Source of the DNA: Longimonas halophila
GTDB taxonomy: Bacteria > Bacteroidota > Rhodothermia > Rhodothermales > Salinibacteraceae
Direction of reading: 5' to 3'
DNA: 64,000 bases
Assembly (NCBI RefSeq): GCF_002554705.1
Contig: NZ_PDEP01000007.1
Location: forward strand, 1 to 64,000
In this document: positions 19,083 to 27,539 of the stretch, one piece after another
Layout: each line of letters starts with the position of its first letter
Position numbering within the stretch: the first letter of the stretch is position 1
Translations under genes and position numbers: made by a program
The notes under the pieces: model-generated
Seen by the model: the letters and a program-made list of their open reading frames with translations, nothing else
Databases searched by the model: none
Told to the model about the DNA's origin: nothing

Positions 19083-19097
19083 AGACCTGACAGGTCT
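19083..19097. repeat. REP palindrome, upstream flank of RAYT gene
   Basis: AGACCTGACAGGTCT, a perfect 7-bp inverted repeat around a single A. It starts right after the stop of the PAP2 gene and lies 39 bp before the RAYT start. Confidence 0.9.
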
Positions 19098-19136
19098 AAC
19101 TAAATTCGCATAACACATCAGGCTCCCCCTTTCACC

Positions 19137-19757
19137 ATGTCCAGCCAGGTACCGCTACAGCCCGGACAGTTCTACCACATCTACAACCGGGGCATAAATG
19201 GAGCGACCATCTTTCGAGAGGCGCGCAACTACCGCTACTTTCTGAAGAAGTACTCTCACCATGTTACGCCCATCGCCAAAACATACGTGTACTGCCTGAT
19301 GCCCAATCATTTTCATCTGTTGGTCGCTATGCGAACGTCACGCCAGCAGGAGACTCACTCGTCTGAACCTCTTACACCTCGTCGATACTCACGCGCCTTT
19401 GCCAACCTCTTCAGCGGATATGCAAAGGCGATCAACAAGGCATATGAACGGACCGGCAGCCTTTTCGAGCGGGGATTCCACCGTATCCCGGTTGACACCG
19501 ACCGCTATTTCCAACGTCTCGTCTGCTACATCCATCAGAATCCAGCGCATCACGGCTTCGTGGCCGACTTTCGTACATGGCCGCACTCCTCGTATGCCAC
19601 CCTACAAAGTCACACCCCCACGCATCTCGAACGCGAATTCGTGCTGGAGCAGTTCGGCGGACGCGACGCCGTCCAGCAGGCCCATCGCGTAGATACGAGC
19701 CTTCCCGATGCACTTACCGACCTCTCGTTCGAGACGAATGTAGATAAGGACCTATAA
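19137..19757 (+). CDS. REP-associated tyrosine transposase (RAYT, IS200/Y1-like)
   Basis: 206-residue single-domain HUH nuclease of the TnpA-REP class. Motifs are GQFYHIYNRGING near the N-terminus, the HUH pair in YCLMPNHFHLLV (H58, H60), and a C-terminal helix RYFQRLVCYIHQNPAHHG carrying candidate catalytic tyrosines at 124 and 131. Such proteins bind and nick REP palindromes and are single-copy, domesticated relatives of IS200/IS605 transposases. Both flanks of this gene carry the same 15-bp palindrome, the expected substrate, and further copies lie within the next 8 kb. No left or right transposon ends typical of IS200 are evident. Confidence 0.9.
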   Translation: MSSQVPLQPGQFYHIYNRGINGATIFREARNYRYFLKKYSHHVTPIAKTYVYCLMPNHFHLLVAMRTSRQQETHSSEPLTPRRYSRAFANLFSGYAKAINKAYERTGSLFERGFHRIPVDTDRYFQRLVCYIHQNPAHHGFVADFRTWPHSSYATLQSHTPTHLEREFVLEQFGGRDAVQQAHRVDTSLPDALTDLSFETNVDKDL

Positions 19758-19764
19758 CGAGAAA

Positions 19765-19779
19765 AGACCTGACAGGTCT
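19765..19779. repeat. REP palindrome, downstream flank of RAYT gene
   Basis: AGACCTGACAGGTCT, identical to the copy at 19083 and in the same orientation, 8 bp after the RAYT stop. It also lies between the convergent RAYT and res genes, where it may act in termination. Confidence 0.9.
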
Positions 19780-19803
19780 ACATTGCAGTCCTGATCTCAT
19801 TGC

Positions 19804-22464
19804 TCACCCCTCCACCACCGCCCGAATCGGTCCGTAATTGTTATCGCGGGCCATGACGAACAGGCACTCGCCGCCGGAGCGCTTAGCCCAGACCTGGCCG
19901 ACGTTCTCTTTTTCGGTGGCGTCGTCGCCCGTTTCCAGGTGACTGCCTTTGTACTCGATCACCAGTTTTCTACCGTCGCGAAGCTTACACACAAAGTCAG
20001 GGTAGAACTTGCCGGTAGCGGTTTGCAGCCAGAACGCATGACGCGGCTTCTGTTCGGGATTGCGTACCCAGTGCTTTGTCGCTGCGTACCCGTCGATAAA
20101 CGAGGCACACTGCGCCTCCTCGCCGTTCATGTCGCCGATTTTCTCTGGACCGTAGTAGTGCTTGTGGAACGTGTACGGCCCGTCGTAGAGCGCGCGGTAG
20201 ACGTATTCGTCCTGGTATTCAAAGACCACCTCTGGCGATACCGTCACTTTGGGCGCGGTGCCGTTGCCGTACAGCAGCGTCTGAAAAGTCTGCTTGTGGG
20301 CCTCGTTGCGGTGCGTGTGGATCCGACTCTCTACAGCGCGCTTCAAGCGGTACTTGTCGCGGATCAGTGCATTGAGTTCGTAGCCTTGCTCTTCGATGAG
20401 ATGCCGCTGAATGAGCCGTTCAAGATACGTTGTGGCGTCTTGGGGCGTGATGTCCTGGTGCGGAATTGACCGGTCGAGCCAGGCCACGAGGTTGGCAACG
20501 GTCCAGTCGCTGTTGTCATCAAGGAGAGCAAGCTGCCGCTGAATCGGACCCATGGAGGCGATGCGGATGCGTCCGTCATCGTCGGTGTCGATGGTGCCGC
20601 GCTGGCCTTCGGGGCGCGTCGGTTCGTAGTTGGGCAGCTTCGGTGTGAAGTCGGAAAGCGACCACGGACGGTCCAGGATGTGCGTTTTCTCGAACACGTC
20701 GAGCGTGCCGTTGTCCTCGATTGCGAGTTGGGGCACGGTGAAGGGCTCGGCCTCCCGCTCCACGGGTGGCACCGGACGCTGCTCATGCTTTTCTCGTATG
20801 GTGCGATACGCCGCATCCACCTGATCCTGCGCCTCGGCATCGCCCTCAAAGCAGGTGTTCAGCATCTGGCGGTCGGTTTCGTTGAGCGGTCCCTGATATG
20901 TGAGCGTCTGCGCACCCGCATCTACGTCAACCGCGCCCTTGGGCTCGTCCGGGAGGGCGTCCAGGTCGGGCGCTTTGTTGTAAGTGATCGTGACGGTCGC
21001 CGTCGGGGCGGCGCGCTCGGCATCCTCTTGCCCCTCGAAAAGCGGTCCGTAGCCGCGGTCGGGATCTTGCTGCCGGCGTAGACTTTTCCGGACGAGCGTG
21101 TCGGCTTCCTGGCGCTCAAATCCATTCTGCACAAGTACATCGCGCACGCTGGTCAGCGCCTCTGTAAACTCGTCGTTGGCCCCAAACGCGTATGCCTTGT
21201 TGAGCGCGTCGTGCTGTTTGCGCTGCACGTTGGGCATCCGGAGCACGCGGCCCACGATCTGTTCGATAGCCTGATTCGACCGCATGGCCGCCACCGAACA
21301 AAGCACGTAGGCAAACGGGCAATCCCAGCCCTCGCCCAGTTTCTGTACAGTGATGGCGTATCGGATGGGGCATGAGGGATCCGAAAGATCGACGCCTTCC
21401 AGATCGTTGTGGCTCTTGTACTCGATGGCGATCTGCTCATCGGGAATCTGGAACTCCTCGCGCAGCGCATCGGCCACCACGTCGGGCGTTAGCGGATCAC
21501 GGCCTCGGGCCGACTCGGCTTTGATGAGCATGATGGGCCGGATGTACTCGCCCGTGGCGTTGCGTTCTTCTTCGGCTACATCCTCCAGGTGATCGCGCTG
21601 CTCAATGGCAATTTCCATCAGTTCGTACCACGGCTGCTTCACCGTAAGCTCAATGGGCAGCTTGATCATATCCTCGGCCTTGAGTTCGGCCGCCGACACG
21701 CTCGTAAGCACGTTGCTGGGACGCTCATCCAGGTCGGGTGTGGCGGTGAACTCGATGATGCACGACGGCGCAAAGCGGCGCAGCGTCTCAAATGAAAGCG
21801 GCGTGCGCGCATTGTGCGCTTCGTCCACAATCACAATCGGATGCCGCAGCCGCAGCACGTTGGCCAGCGAGCGCTTCGGCGTGCCGTCCTCAAACGCTTC
21901 CAGATGATGCGTCTGCTCGGGCGCAAGATCGCTAAAGTGATCCATGAGCGCGCCTGCATCCTCATACACTTTGCGCCCTTCGGTTTCGGTGATCCGAAAG
22001 GATTGCATCGTGGCCACGATGACGGTGGTGGCGGTGTCGAGGGTGGCGCGGTTGACTTCCAGCGCATCCGATACGCTCATTACGCGCACCGACGGGGCGT
22101 GCTGCTCCAGTGCACGGCGGTACGGGTGCCCTGGCGTCTGCAAGGCCTCGATGGTCTGCTCCAGAATCGTGCTCGTAGGGACGAGCCAGAGCACCACCGA
22201 CCGGTCGGCCCCGAGCAGGTCGTTGGTGGCGGTGCCGACGGCGTGCGCGGCCACGTATGTCTTGCCGCCGCCTGTTGGAATGCGGATGCACACGTACGGC
22301 ATCCCCTCAAAACCGGGCACCGGCTGGTACGGCACGCGCTTGTTCAGCGTACGCCCGGTGATCTTGTAGTACGCGCCATCAGCATCATCGAGATCGTTGA
22401 CGAGGCGAAAGTAGTCGCGCAGGTCGGTAAGGGCTTGCTGCTGGTAGTCTTTAAGCTGAAACAT
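19804..22464 (-). CDS. Type III restriction endonuclease subunit Res (helicase-nuclease)
   Basis: 886-residue SF2 helicase with a nuclease tail, the translocating and cutting subunit of a type III restriction system. It has an N-terminal LKDYQQQALTDLRDYF, Walker A PTGGGKTYVAA at about 63-73, DEAH motif IVDEAHNARTPL near 213, and motif VI-like QIVGRVLRMPNVQRK. A C-terminal PD-(D/E)xK nuclease appears as FYPDFVCKLRDGRKLVIEYKG. Downstream of mod by 39 bp on the same strand. Slightly shorter than EcoP1I Res (about 970 residues) but no motif is missing. Confidence 0.9.
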   Translation of the reverse strand: MFQLKDYQQQALTDLRDYFRLVNDLDDADGAYYKITGRTLNKRVPYQPVPGFEGMPYVCIRIPTGGGKTYVAAHAVGTATNDLLGADRSVVLWLVPTSTILEQTIEALQTPGHPYRRALEQHAPSVRVMSVSDALEVNRATLDTATTVIVATMQSFRITETEGRKVYEDAGALMDHFSDLAPEQTHHLEAFEDGTPKRSLANVLRLRHPIVIVDEAHNARTPLSFETLRRFAPSCIIEFTATPDLDERPSNVLTSVSAAELKAEDMIKLPIELTVKQPWYELMEIAIEQRDHLEDVAEEERNATGEYIRPIMLIKAESARGRDPLTPDVVADALREEFQIPDEQIAIEYKSHNDLEGVDLSDPSCPIRYAITVQKLGEGWDCPFAYVLCSVAAMRSNQAIEQIVGRVLRMPNVQRKQHDALNKAYAFGANDEFTEALTSVRDVLVQNGFERQEADTLVRKSLRRQQDPDRGYGPLFEGQEDAERAAPTATVTITYNKAPDLDALPDEPKGAVDVDAGAQTLTYQGPLNETDRQMLNTCFEGDAEAQDQVDAAYRTIREKHEQRPVPPVEREAEPFTVPQLAIEDNGTLDVFEKTHILDRPWSLSDFTPKLPNYEPTRPEGQRGTIDTDDDGRIRIASMGPIQRQLALLDDNSDWTVANLVAWLDRSIPHQDITPQDATTYLERLIQRHLIEEQGYELNALIRDKYRLKRAVESRIHTHRNEAHKQTFQTLLYGNGTAPKVTVSPEVVFEYQDEYVYRALYDGPYTFHKHYYGPEKIGDMNGEEAQCASFIDGYAATKHWVRNPEQKPRHAFWLQTATGKFYPDFVCKLRDGRKLVIEYKGSHLETGDDATEKENVGQVWAKRSGGECLFVMARDNNYGPIRAVVEG

Positions 22465-22503
22465 GGGCTGGGGGGATGCGGAGGTGGGGCGGCGAGGTGC
22501 GGG

Positions 22504-24294
22504 CTATGCGGAGCGGACGTCATACGGGATCTGCCGAAAGATGACGCCGTGTTGGTTGCAGGCGGTTTCGCTCACCCGACAGGCTACGCCGTATACGATT
22601 TTGGGGCCGGATGTGCCGTTTGTGGGCAGGTCGTTCAGTACGCTGCGGGTGAGCACGTTACCGCCTTCGGGACGCGCATCGCCCAGTACGCCGTTGTACA
22701 GCAGGTAGATGGCCATACCGTCGTGCTGGCTTACGAGCGGCGGGTTCATGTCGGCATCAGCAGGAAGCGGGGCGCCGGTTTCGGCGTAGTGGATGTGCCG
22801 CGCCAGGTCGTTGTACGCTACGTCGCGGCGGACCGTGCCGTTGGCGTCCATCAGGACCGGACCCAGCGTGGCGTAGCGCATCCCGCTGCCGAGGCCCTCT
22901 TTGCGGTCGGTGACTTTTATTTTGCCGGTAAGCGTGAACACGCCGTCATCCATCGAGCGGCTAATCGTGTCGTAGTCGTCTTCGTTTTCTTGTTTGATGG
23001 CTTCGCTTTCTGCGTAGATCTCGTTCCCTTTTTTCAACTCACGGACCTGGATCTCCTTTTCCATGAGCGTGGTCTTTTCGGTACCTTCGTATTCGTAGCC
23101 CTCAGTGGCGCGCTTCAGGCGCTGCAGGGTGACGTTCTCGGCCACGTCTTCTTCCAACTCCACGAGAATGAACCGGCGGTCGTAGCCATCGGCGGCGTTT
23201 TTCTTGAGGACCGCGTGCCCGGTCGTGCCCGTCCCCGCAAAACTGTCCAACACCAGATCGCCCGGATCGGTCGCAATCTCCAGAATGCGTTCGATGAGAC
23301 GCGTGGGCTTCGGCGTCACGAATACATCGCCCGACGAATCGAAGTCGCAGATCTCAACCAGTTCTTTCTTCGCTTCTTGCGTGTGGCCCACCTCGTCGTA
23401 CGTCCACAGGGTTTGCGGGACGAGGCCATCCTGAACATCAGACAAGAAACGCTTTAGCTGAGGGATGCTGTCTCCTTCCTTCCCCCACCAAATTTGGTTA
23501 TTGGCATCCAAACGCTCCAGCTTCTCTTTCGAAATGGACCAGTACCTTCCTGTTGGTGGTCCTTCAATTTCACGCCCAGAAGGTGTTGTGATCGAGTATG
23601 TCCCGTGTTTGTAAGGATTGCGAGCAGATAGATCAGACGGTTTCCATTTTCCACGCAGATCGTTGTCCGGATTAATGTATGCGGAGTCTTGCTCTTCCGT
23701 CCTCGGCAGCAAATTACGGTCCCAGTTTTCTTTGTCTTTGGCGTAAACAAGGACATAGTCGTGATCCTCCGAAAAGTAGTTTGCGGAGTTCTTGGGGGAA
23801 TAGACCTTCTGCCAAATCACACTGGCAACAAAGTTCTTCCGCCCAAAGATCTCATCCAGCAGAGCGCGAGCGTGGTGCACCTCGTTGTCGTCAATGCTCA
23901 TCCAGAACGAGCCGTCGGCGGCCAGCAGTTCATGCAGGAGCATGACGCGTGGATACATCATGCAGAGCCACTTATCGTGGCGCGAGAGGTCTTCGGCCTC
24001 CTTGCCCACGGTTTCGCCGAGCCAGCGGCGCATCTGCGGGCTGTTCACGTTGTCGTTGTAGGCCCAGCCCTCGTTGCCCGTGTTGTACGGCGGATCGATG
24101 TAGACGCACTTCACCTGTCCGGCATAGTACGGAAGGAGCGCCTTCAGAGCAATCAGGTTATCGCCCTGCACGAGCAGGTTGTCGGCGTCGGGGTCGCCCA
24201 CCGCGCGGTCGGCGTCCTCCCGCAGCAGCCGAAACGGCACCTCCTGATGATGGCTGCGAACGGCGTCTTTGCCAATCCAATTGAGCGCGGGCAT
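22504..24294 (-). CDS. Type III DNA-methyltransferase subunit Mod (adenine-specific)
   Basis: 596-residue beta-class N6-adenine methyltransferase supplying DNA recognition and protective methylation for the type III system. Catalytic motif IV is DPPY at 67-70 (YIDPPYNTGNEGW). The SAM-binding motif I follows later as VLDSFAGTGTTGHAV around residue 345, the permuted order of Mod proteins. The middle region holds the variable target-recognition domain. It begins MPALNWIGKDAV, a common Mod N-terminus. Pairs with res; no simple-sequence phase-variation tract is seen in the coding sequence. Confidence 0.92.
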   Translation of the reverse strand: MPALNWIGKDAVRSHHQEVPFRLLREDADRAVGDPDADNLLVQGDNLIALKALLPYYAGQVKCVYIDPPYNTGNEGWAYNDNVNSPQMRRWLGETVGKEAEDLSRHDKWLCMMYPRVMLLHELLAADGSFWMSIDDNEVHHARALLDEIFGRKNFVASVIWQKVYSPKNSANYFSEDHDYVLVYAKDKENWDRNLLPRTEEQDSAYINPDNDLRGKWKPSDLSARNPYKHGTYSITTPSGREIEGPPTGRYWSISKEKLERLDANNQIWWGKEGDSIPQLKRFLSDVQDGLVPQTLWTYDEVGHTQEAKKELVEICDFDSSGDVFVTPKPTRLIERILEIATDPGDLVLDSFAGTGTTGHAVLKKNAADGYDRRFILVELEEDVAENVTLQRLKRATEGYEYEGTEKTTLMEKEIQVRELKKGNEIYAESEAIKQENEDDYDTISRSMDDGVFTLTGKIKVTDRKEGLGSGMRYATLGPVLMDANGTVRRDVAYNDLARHIHYAETGAPLPADADMNPPLVSQHDGMAIYLLYNGVLGDARPEGGNVLTRSVLNDLPTNGTSGPKIVYGVACRVSETACNQHGVIFRQIPYDVRSA

Positions 24295-24417
24295 AGCGGT
24301 TGGATGTGCGGGGGTATATCATTGGTGTGTGGGTACGTAACATACCGAGCGCCGGTGCCTGGATCAACCCCGTGTGCAGGCCCATGCATGATTTTCGAAA
24401 CGACGCGGCACAAGACC

Positions 24418-24450
24418 AGACCTGACAGGTCTCGGAGACCTGTCAGGTCT
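24418..24450. repeat. Head-to-head REP pair (BIME-like)
   Basis: Two 15-bp palindromes in inverted orientation (24418-24432 AGACCTGACAGGTCT and 24436-24450 AGACCTGTCAGGTCT) separated by CGG, so the whole 33 bp forms one long stem-loop. It lies between the divergent mod and ImmA-like genes. Confidence 0.92.
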
Positions 24451-24552
24451 ATTATTAGAAGACGATTTTGCCTTTTCGTGCATCAATACGTACGCTTGTT
24501 GTGTTATACACGCCAACAAGAGAGCTCCTTTCTCAACGCACGGGGTGACGCT

Positions 24553-25581
24553 ATGACGAAGATTACCTCCATGCAGTCGCTCTACACGCGCCTCGAACAG
24601 GCCGGGGTCTCTCCGTCGTATATCCAGGAGTACGTGCTCCCCTCGTGGTGGAGTCGGGATATGGACTCGGACCCCCATCTTGTCCTGCAAGGCGCGGGGT
24701 ACATCGCCAAACATCTTGGCATTGATCTACAAGCGCTTCTGCACACCGAGCAGGAACTGTCCGTACGCGATACTGCAGCGACCCAATTCAAGCTGCGCCA
24801 CGACATCACGGGCCAACACGTGACGTGGGCGCGGGCGGTCTCAATGCGTGCGGCAGAGATGGCTGCCCATGCCCCCCCAACCTCGTTTCAGTGGAAAGGC
24901 ATGGAGGCTTCGGCCATCCGGACTGCTATCCTCAACACCGGGGCGTCGTGGGTCGGCCTCAAGGAACTCCTGCACTTCTGTTGGGACCAGGGGATTCCTG
25001 TGCTCCCCATTGCAGACGTTCCGGACAAGAAGATGGACGGCATGGCTGTTCTCACAGAGGCTGGGGCGCCTGCGATTATCATCAACAAGAGTCACAGTCA
25101 TCCGTCCTGGCTGCTCTTTATCCTTGCACACGAACTTGGACATCTCTGCCGTAATCATCTCCAAGATCACGAAGCACGGCTGGATGAGGAATACAGCACA
25201 GCGCCCGATGCAGACGATGCATATGAGAACGAGGCAAACCGTTTTGCCGTCGAGCTTATCACGGGAGATCCCGAGACGATCGTGAGCGAAGATCGGTATG
25301 CAAGTGCAGCGGAACTGGCCCAAGCGGCTATGGATGTGGGGCAGCGCGAACAGATCGATCCGGGCGCTCTTGTCTTGAATCTTGCGTTTCACGCCCCCAA
25401 TAATTTGTGGGCGCTTGCCAATGCAGCGCTCAACGAGTTGCCTGATGGGCCATCAGGCCACGAACAGATTCGCTCCATCCTGCGCGAGCGCCTGTCCTGG
25501 TCGAACTTGCCTGACGAGAGTGCCCAGTTTCTGATGCGCGTTACGGGATGTGGCTCCGTGGATCATCCTGTAGCTGCATAG
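24553..25581 (+). CDS. ImmA/IrrE-family metallo-endopeptidase
   Basis: 342 residues from ATG 24553. The zinc peptidase motif HELGH lies at 193-197 within FILAHELGHLCRNH, with the downstream third-ligand region YENEANRFAVELI typical of ImmA. The N-terminal 100 residues do not show a clear Xre helix-turn-helix but contain the VLPSWWSRDMDSDP segment seen in this group. ImmA-type peptidases usually cleave a repressor or partner to release a toxin, phage or mobile-element response. The next gene, 44 bp downstream, encodes a PIN-like nuclease, so the two are likely a functional pair. The open frame extends upstream to 23689 but is antisense to mod there. Confidence 0.85.
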   Translation: MTKITSMQSLYTRLEQAGVSPSYIQEYVLPSWWSRDMDSDPHLVLQGAGYIAKHLGIDLQALLHTEQELSVRDTAATQFKLRHDITGQHVTWARAVSMRAAEMAAHAPPTSFQWKGMEASAIRTAILNTGASWVGLKELLHFCWDQGIPVLPIADVPDKKMDGMAVLTEAGAPAIIINKSHSHPSWLLFILAHELGHLCRNHLQDHEARLDEEYSTAPDADDAYENEANRFAVELITGDPETIVSEDRYASAAELAQAAMDVGQREQIDPGALVLNLAFHAPNNLWALANAALNELPDGPSGHEQIRSILRERLSWSNLPDESAQFLMRVTGCGSVDHPVAA

Positions 25582-25625
25582 AGACGAGACCATTCTCATT
25601 TCTTTGACCTCCACGTCCAACAACT

Positions 25626-26270
25626 TTGGTTCTATTCGTTGACAACGACATCGTCCTCAAGCTGGCTGCCTGGGACCTGTGGAGTTCGTTGCGATCCGCA
25701 TTTGAACCTTCTTCGGTAGACATCGGAGTGTTAGCCACGCTTCCGCATGTCGCTCGGAAAAACCCGTCTGTTCGCGATCGGTTTGGAGATGAGGTCGTAC
25801 ACCGAGTTGAGCAACTTGCAGCGGATGTGTCTTCATCCAAATACTTGTTCTTTGTCGACCAAAGCGGTGTATCTACGGAAGTTTTCAGTCGCCTGTTGAT
25901 GATCGAAGCGCTCGACGTAGGTGAGGCACTTCTCTTTTCGGCAGCATGTGCACACGACGATAGCTGCCGCGTGGTTACAGGCGACAAACGATGCGTACAG
26001 GCGCTCCACCAGTCTGCAGATCCAGTCGCACGCACACTTGCTGGGCAGATACTTTGCCTGGAGCAGATCGTCCGCTCGTTTGCATCTTCGGGTTTATACG
26101 AACAGGTGCGCCAATCTGTCGTGCGCAGTCCCGATGTTGATACCACCATCAACACGATAGTCTTTAGCCGAGGCCTCAGCACCCCAAAACCCACTGCAAT
26201 CGAAGCTCTTGACAGCTATATCCGCAAGCTCCGCCAGCAAACGGGTACGCTCCTGGCCCCCGGTGTCTGA
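25626..26270 (+). CDS. PIN-like domain protein, probable partner of the ImmA peptidase
   Basis: 214 residues from a TTG start at 25626. There is no ATG near the N-terminus and the motif begins at residue 2. Acidic positions fit a PIN nuclease: LFVDNDIVLKLA (D6, D8), DVGEALLFSAA (E100) and VVTGDKRCVQAL (D120). PIN folds are usually RNases in toxin-antitoxin or defence systems. The protein is longer than VapC (about 130 residues), with an extra C-terminal helical region. It follows the ImmA-like gene by 44 bp on the same strand. PIN assignment is by motif pattern and needs structural confirmation. Confidence 0.65.
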   Translation: MVLFVDNDIVLKLAAWDLWSSLRSAFEPSSVDIGVLATLPHVARKNPSVRDRFGDEVVHRVEQLAADVSSSKYLFFVDQSGVSTEVFSRLLMIEALDVGEALLFSAACAHDDSCRVVTGDKRCVQALHQSADPVARTLAGQILCLEQIVRSFASSGLYEQVRQSVVRSPDVDTTINTIVFSRGLSTPKPTAIEALDSYIRKLRQQTGTLLAPGV

Positions 26271-26288
26271 ACCCAGATACAGATCTGA

Positions 26289-26303
26289 AGACCTGTCAAG
26301 TCT
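26289..26303. repeat. Degenerate REP palindrome
   Basis: AGACCTGTCAAGTCT, one mismatch from the REP consensus in this window (AGACCTGTCAGGTCT). It lies between the PIN-like gene and the Xre antitoxin gene. Confidence 0.75.
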
Positions 26304-26372
26304 TGCGTTTCGGAGGAACTACACCCGTACAAGCATCGTGATAGCGCCAGACGGCACATACTTCCTCGCCAA

Positions 26373-26810
26373 ATGGCTGACACGGTCATGTCGCTTACGG
26401 ATGCTGAATCTTTCGCACAGAATGCAACGGCTCCCGATGCCTCCCCGATGGAGACCATCGCGCTCATTCGCGAGGGCGTGCCGTCCGAGGTGCTCACGCA
26501 CATCAAGACGGCGCTGGATCTTACGGATGCCGAACTTGCGCGCGTGGTGCGGATTCCCAAGCGCACGCTAACGCGCCGCAAGAAGGACGGGGTGCTGCGT
26601 CCCGATGAGTCGGAGCGGGCATTGCGGCTGCTTCGGCTCGTACGTCATGCTGAGGCGGTGTTTGGCGCGACCGAAGAGGCCCGTGCGTGGATGCACACAC
26701 CGAATATGGCCCTGGGCGATGAGTCGCCGCTTCAGTTTGCGGATACCGAGCCCGGTGCCCGTCGCGTGGATCAGCTGCTCGGTCAGATCGAGCACGGCGT
26801 ATCGCTATAG
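26373..26810 (+). CDS. Xre/MbcA/ParS-family antitoxin (COG5642)
   Basis: 145-residue antitoxin of the RES-Xre class. The central helical DNA-binding region reads LTDAELARVVRIPKRTLTRRKKDG around residues 50-73. The C-terminal toxin-binding region follows, with ALRLLRLVRHAEAVFGATEEARAWM and the family ending GARRVDQLLGQIEHGV. It should neutralise the RES toxin encoded 50 bp downstream and repress the operon. An in-frame ATG at 26391 (MSLTDAESFAQ) is a possible shorter start. Confidence 0.93.
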   Translation: MADTVMSLTDAESFAQNATAPDASPMETIALIREGVPSEVLTHIKTALDLTDAELARVVRIPKRTLTRRKKDGVLRPDESERALRLLRLVRHAEAVFGATEEARAWMHTPNMALGDESPLQFADTEPGARRVDQLLGQIEHGVSL

Positions 26811-26860
26811 CTGCTTGCTTCACATCCCCATCTTTCTGACGCATTCCACTCTCTTCTGTC

Positions 26861-27328
26861 GTGGCGAAATGGATGACCGCATGGCGTATCACGCAAGCTC
26901 AGTACCAGGACACCGCATTCAGTGGAGACGGGGCTAAGCGGTATGGCGGACGGTTCAACAGCGTGGGCGTGCCGGTGGTGTACACGGCGGAATCGGTTGC
27001 GCTGGCGACGCTGGAGCTCTTGGTGCGTGTGAATCAGCGCACGCACCTCAACCGGTATGTGCGCATATCGGTGCGCTTTTCTCGCAACCACGTCACCGAA
27101 CCCGATCCAATTCCCGAGGGATGGGACGCCCATCCGTACGGCCCCGTGAGTCAGTCTGTGGGCGACGAGTGGACGCGCTCGCAGCGGTCGCTTGTGCTCA
27201 AGGTGCCGAGTGTGATTGAGCCGATAGAGTCGAACTACCTGATCAATCCGCTGCATCCGGATTATGATATGCTGGAGATCGGCGATCCGACTCTGCTTCA
27301 ACTGGATTCACGTCTGCTGGATGATTGA
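26861..27328 (+). CDS. RES-family NAD+ phosphorylase toxin
   Basis: 155-residue RES-domain toxin, which in characterised members degrades cellular NAD+. Active-site features of the family are present: WRITQAQYQ at the start, KRYGGRFNSVGVPVVYTAES (R and Y of the RES core) and LATLELLVRVN (Glu). Start is GTG at 26861; an in-frame ATG four codons later (26873) is equally plausible because neither has a good ribosome-binding site. It follows the Xre antitoxin on the same strand. Length is typical. Confidence 0.92.
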   Translation: MAKWMTAWRITQAQYQDTAFSGDGAKRYGGRFNSVGVPVVYTAESVALATLELLVRVNQRTHLNRYVRISVRFSRNHVTEPDPIPEGWDAHPYGPVSQSVGDEWTRSQRSLVLKVPSVIEPIESNYLINPLHPDYDMLEIGDPTLLQLDSRLLDD

Positions 27329-27339
27329 CCGTCGTGAAA

Positions 27340-27372
27340 AGACCTGACAGGTCTCCGAGACCTGTCAGGTCT
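27340..27372. repeat. Head-to-head REP pair (BIME-like), right edge of island
   Basis: AGACCTGACAGGTCT (27340-27354), spacer CCG, AGACCTGTCAGGTCT (27358-27372). This is the exact reverse complement of the pair at 24418-24450. It begins 11 bp after the RES toxin stop and marks the end of the accessory genes. Confidence 0.92.
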
Positions 27373-27539
27373 GAACGGAGTCCATGAGGACCGAGCAAGA
27401 TCGCTTTGTTTTGTGACGGCTTTTCTGTATCGAAATCGAGAGCCCGCACTTGCGCGATGCTGGACCTCAAGGGCCACACAGTATGCTGGGGCGCGGTGTG
27501 CATGGTGGGCGAAGCGGAGGGTGCGGTCTTTCCGTAGAT

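Noticed and set aside
27340-27372. CRISPR-like direct repeat
   Set aside because: Copies are isolated palindromes or inverted pairs, without regularly spaced spacers; REP explains them better.
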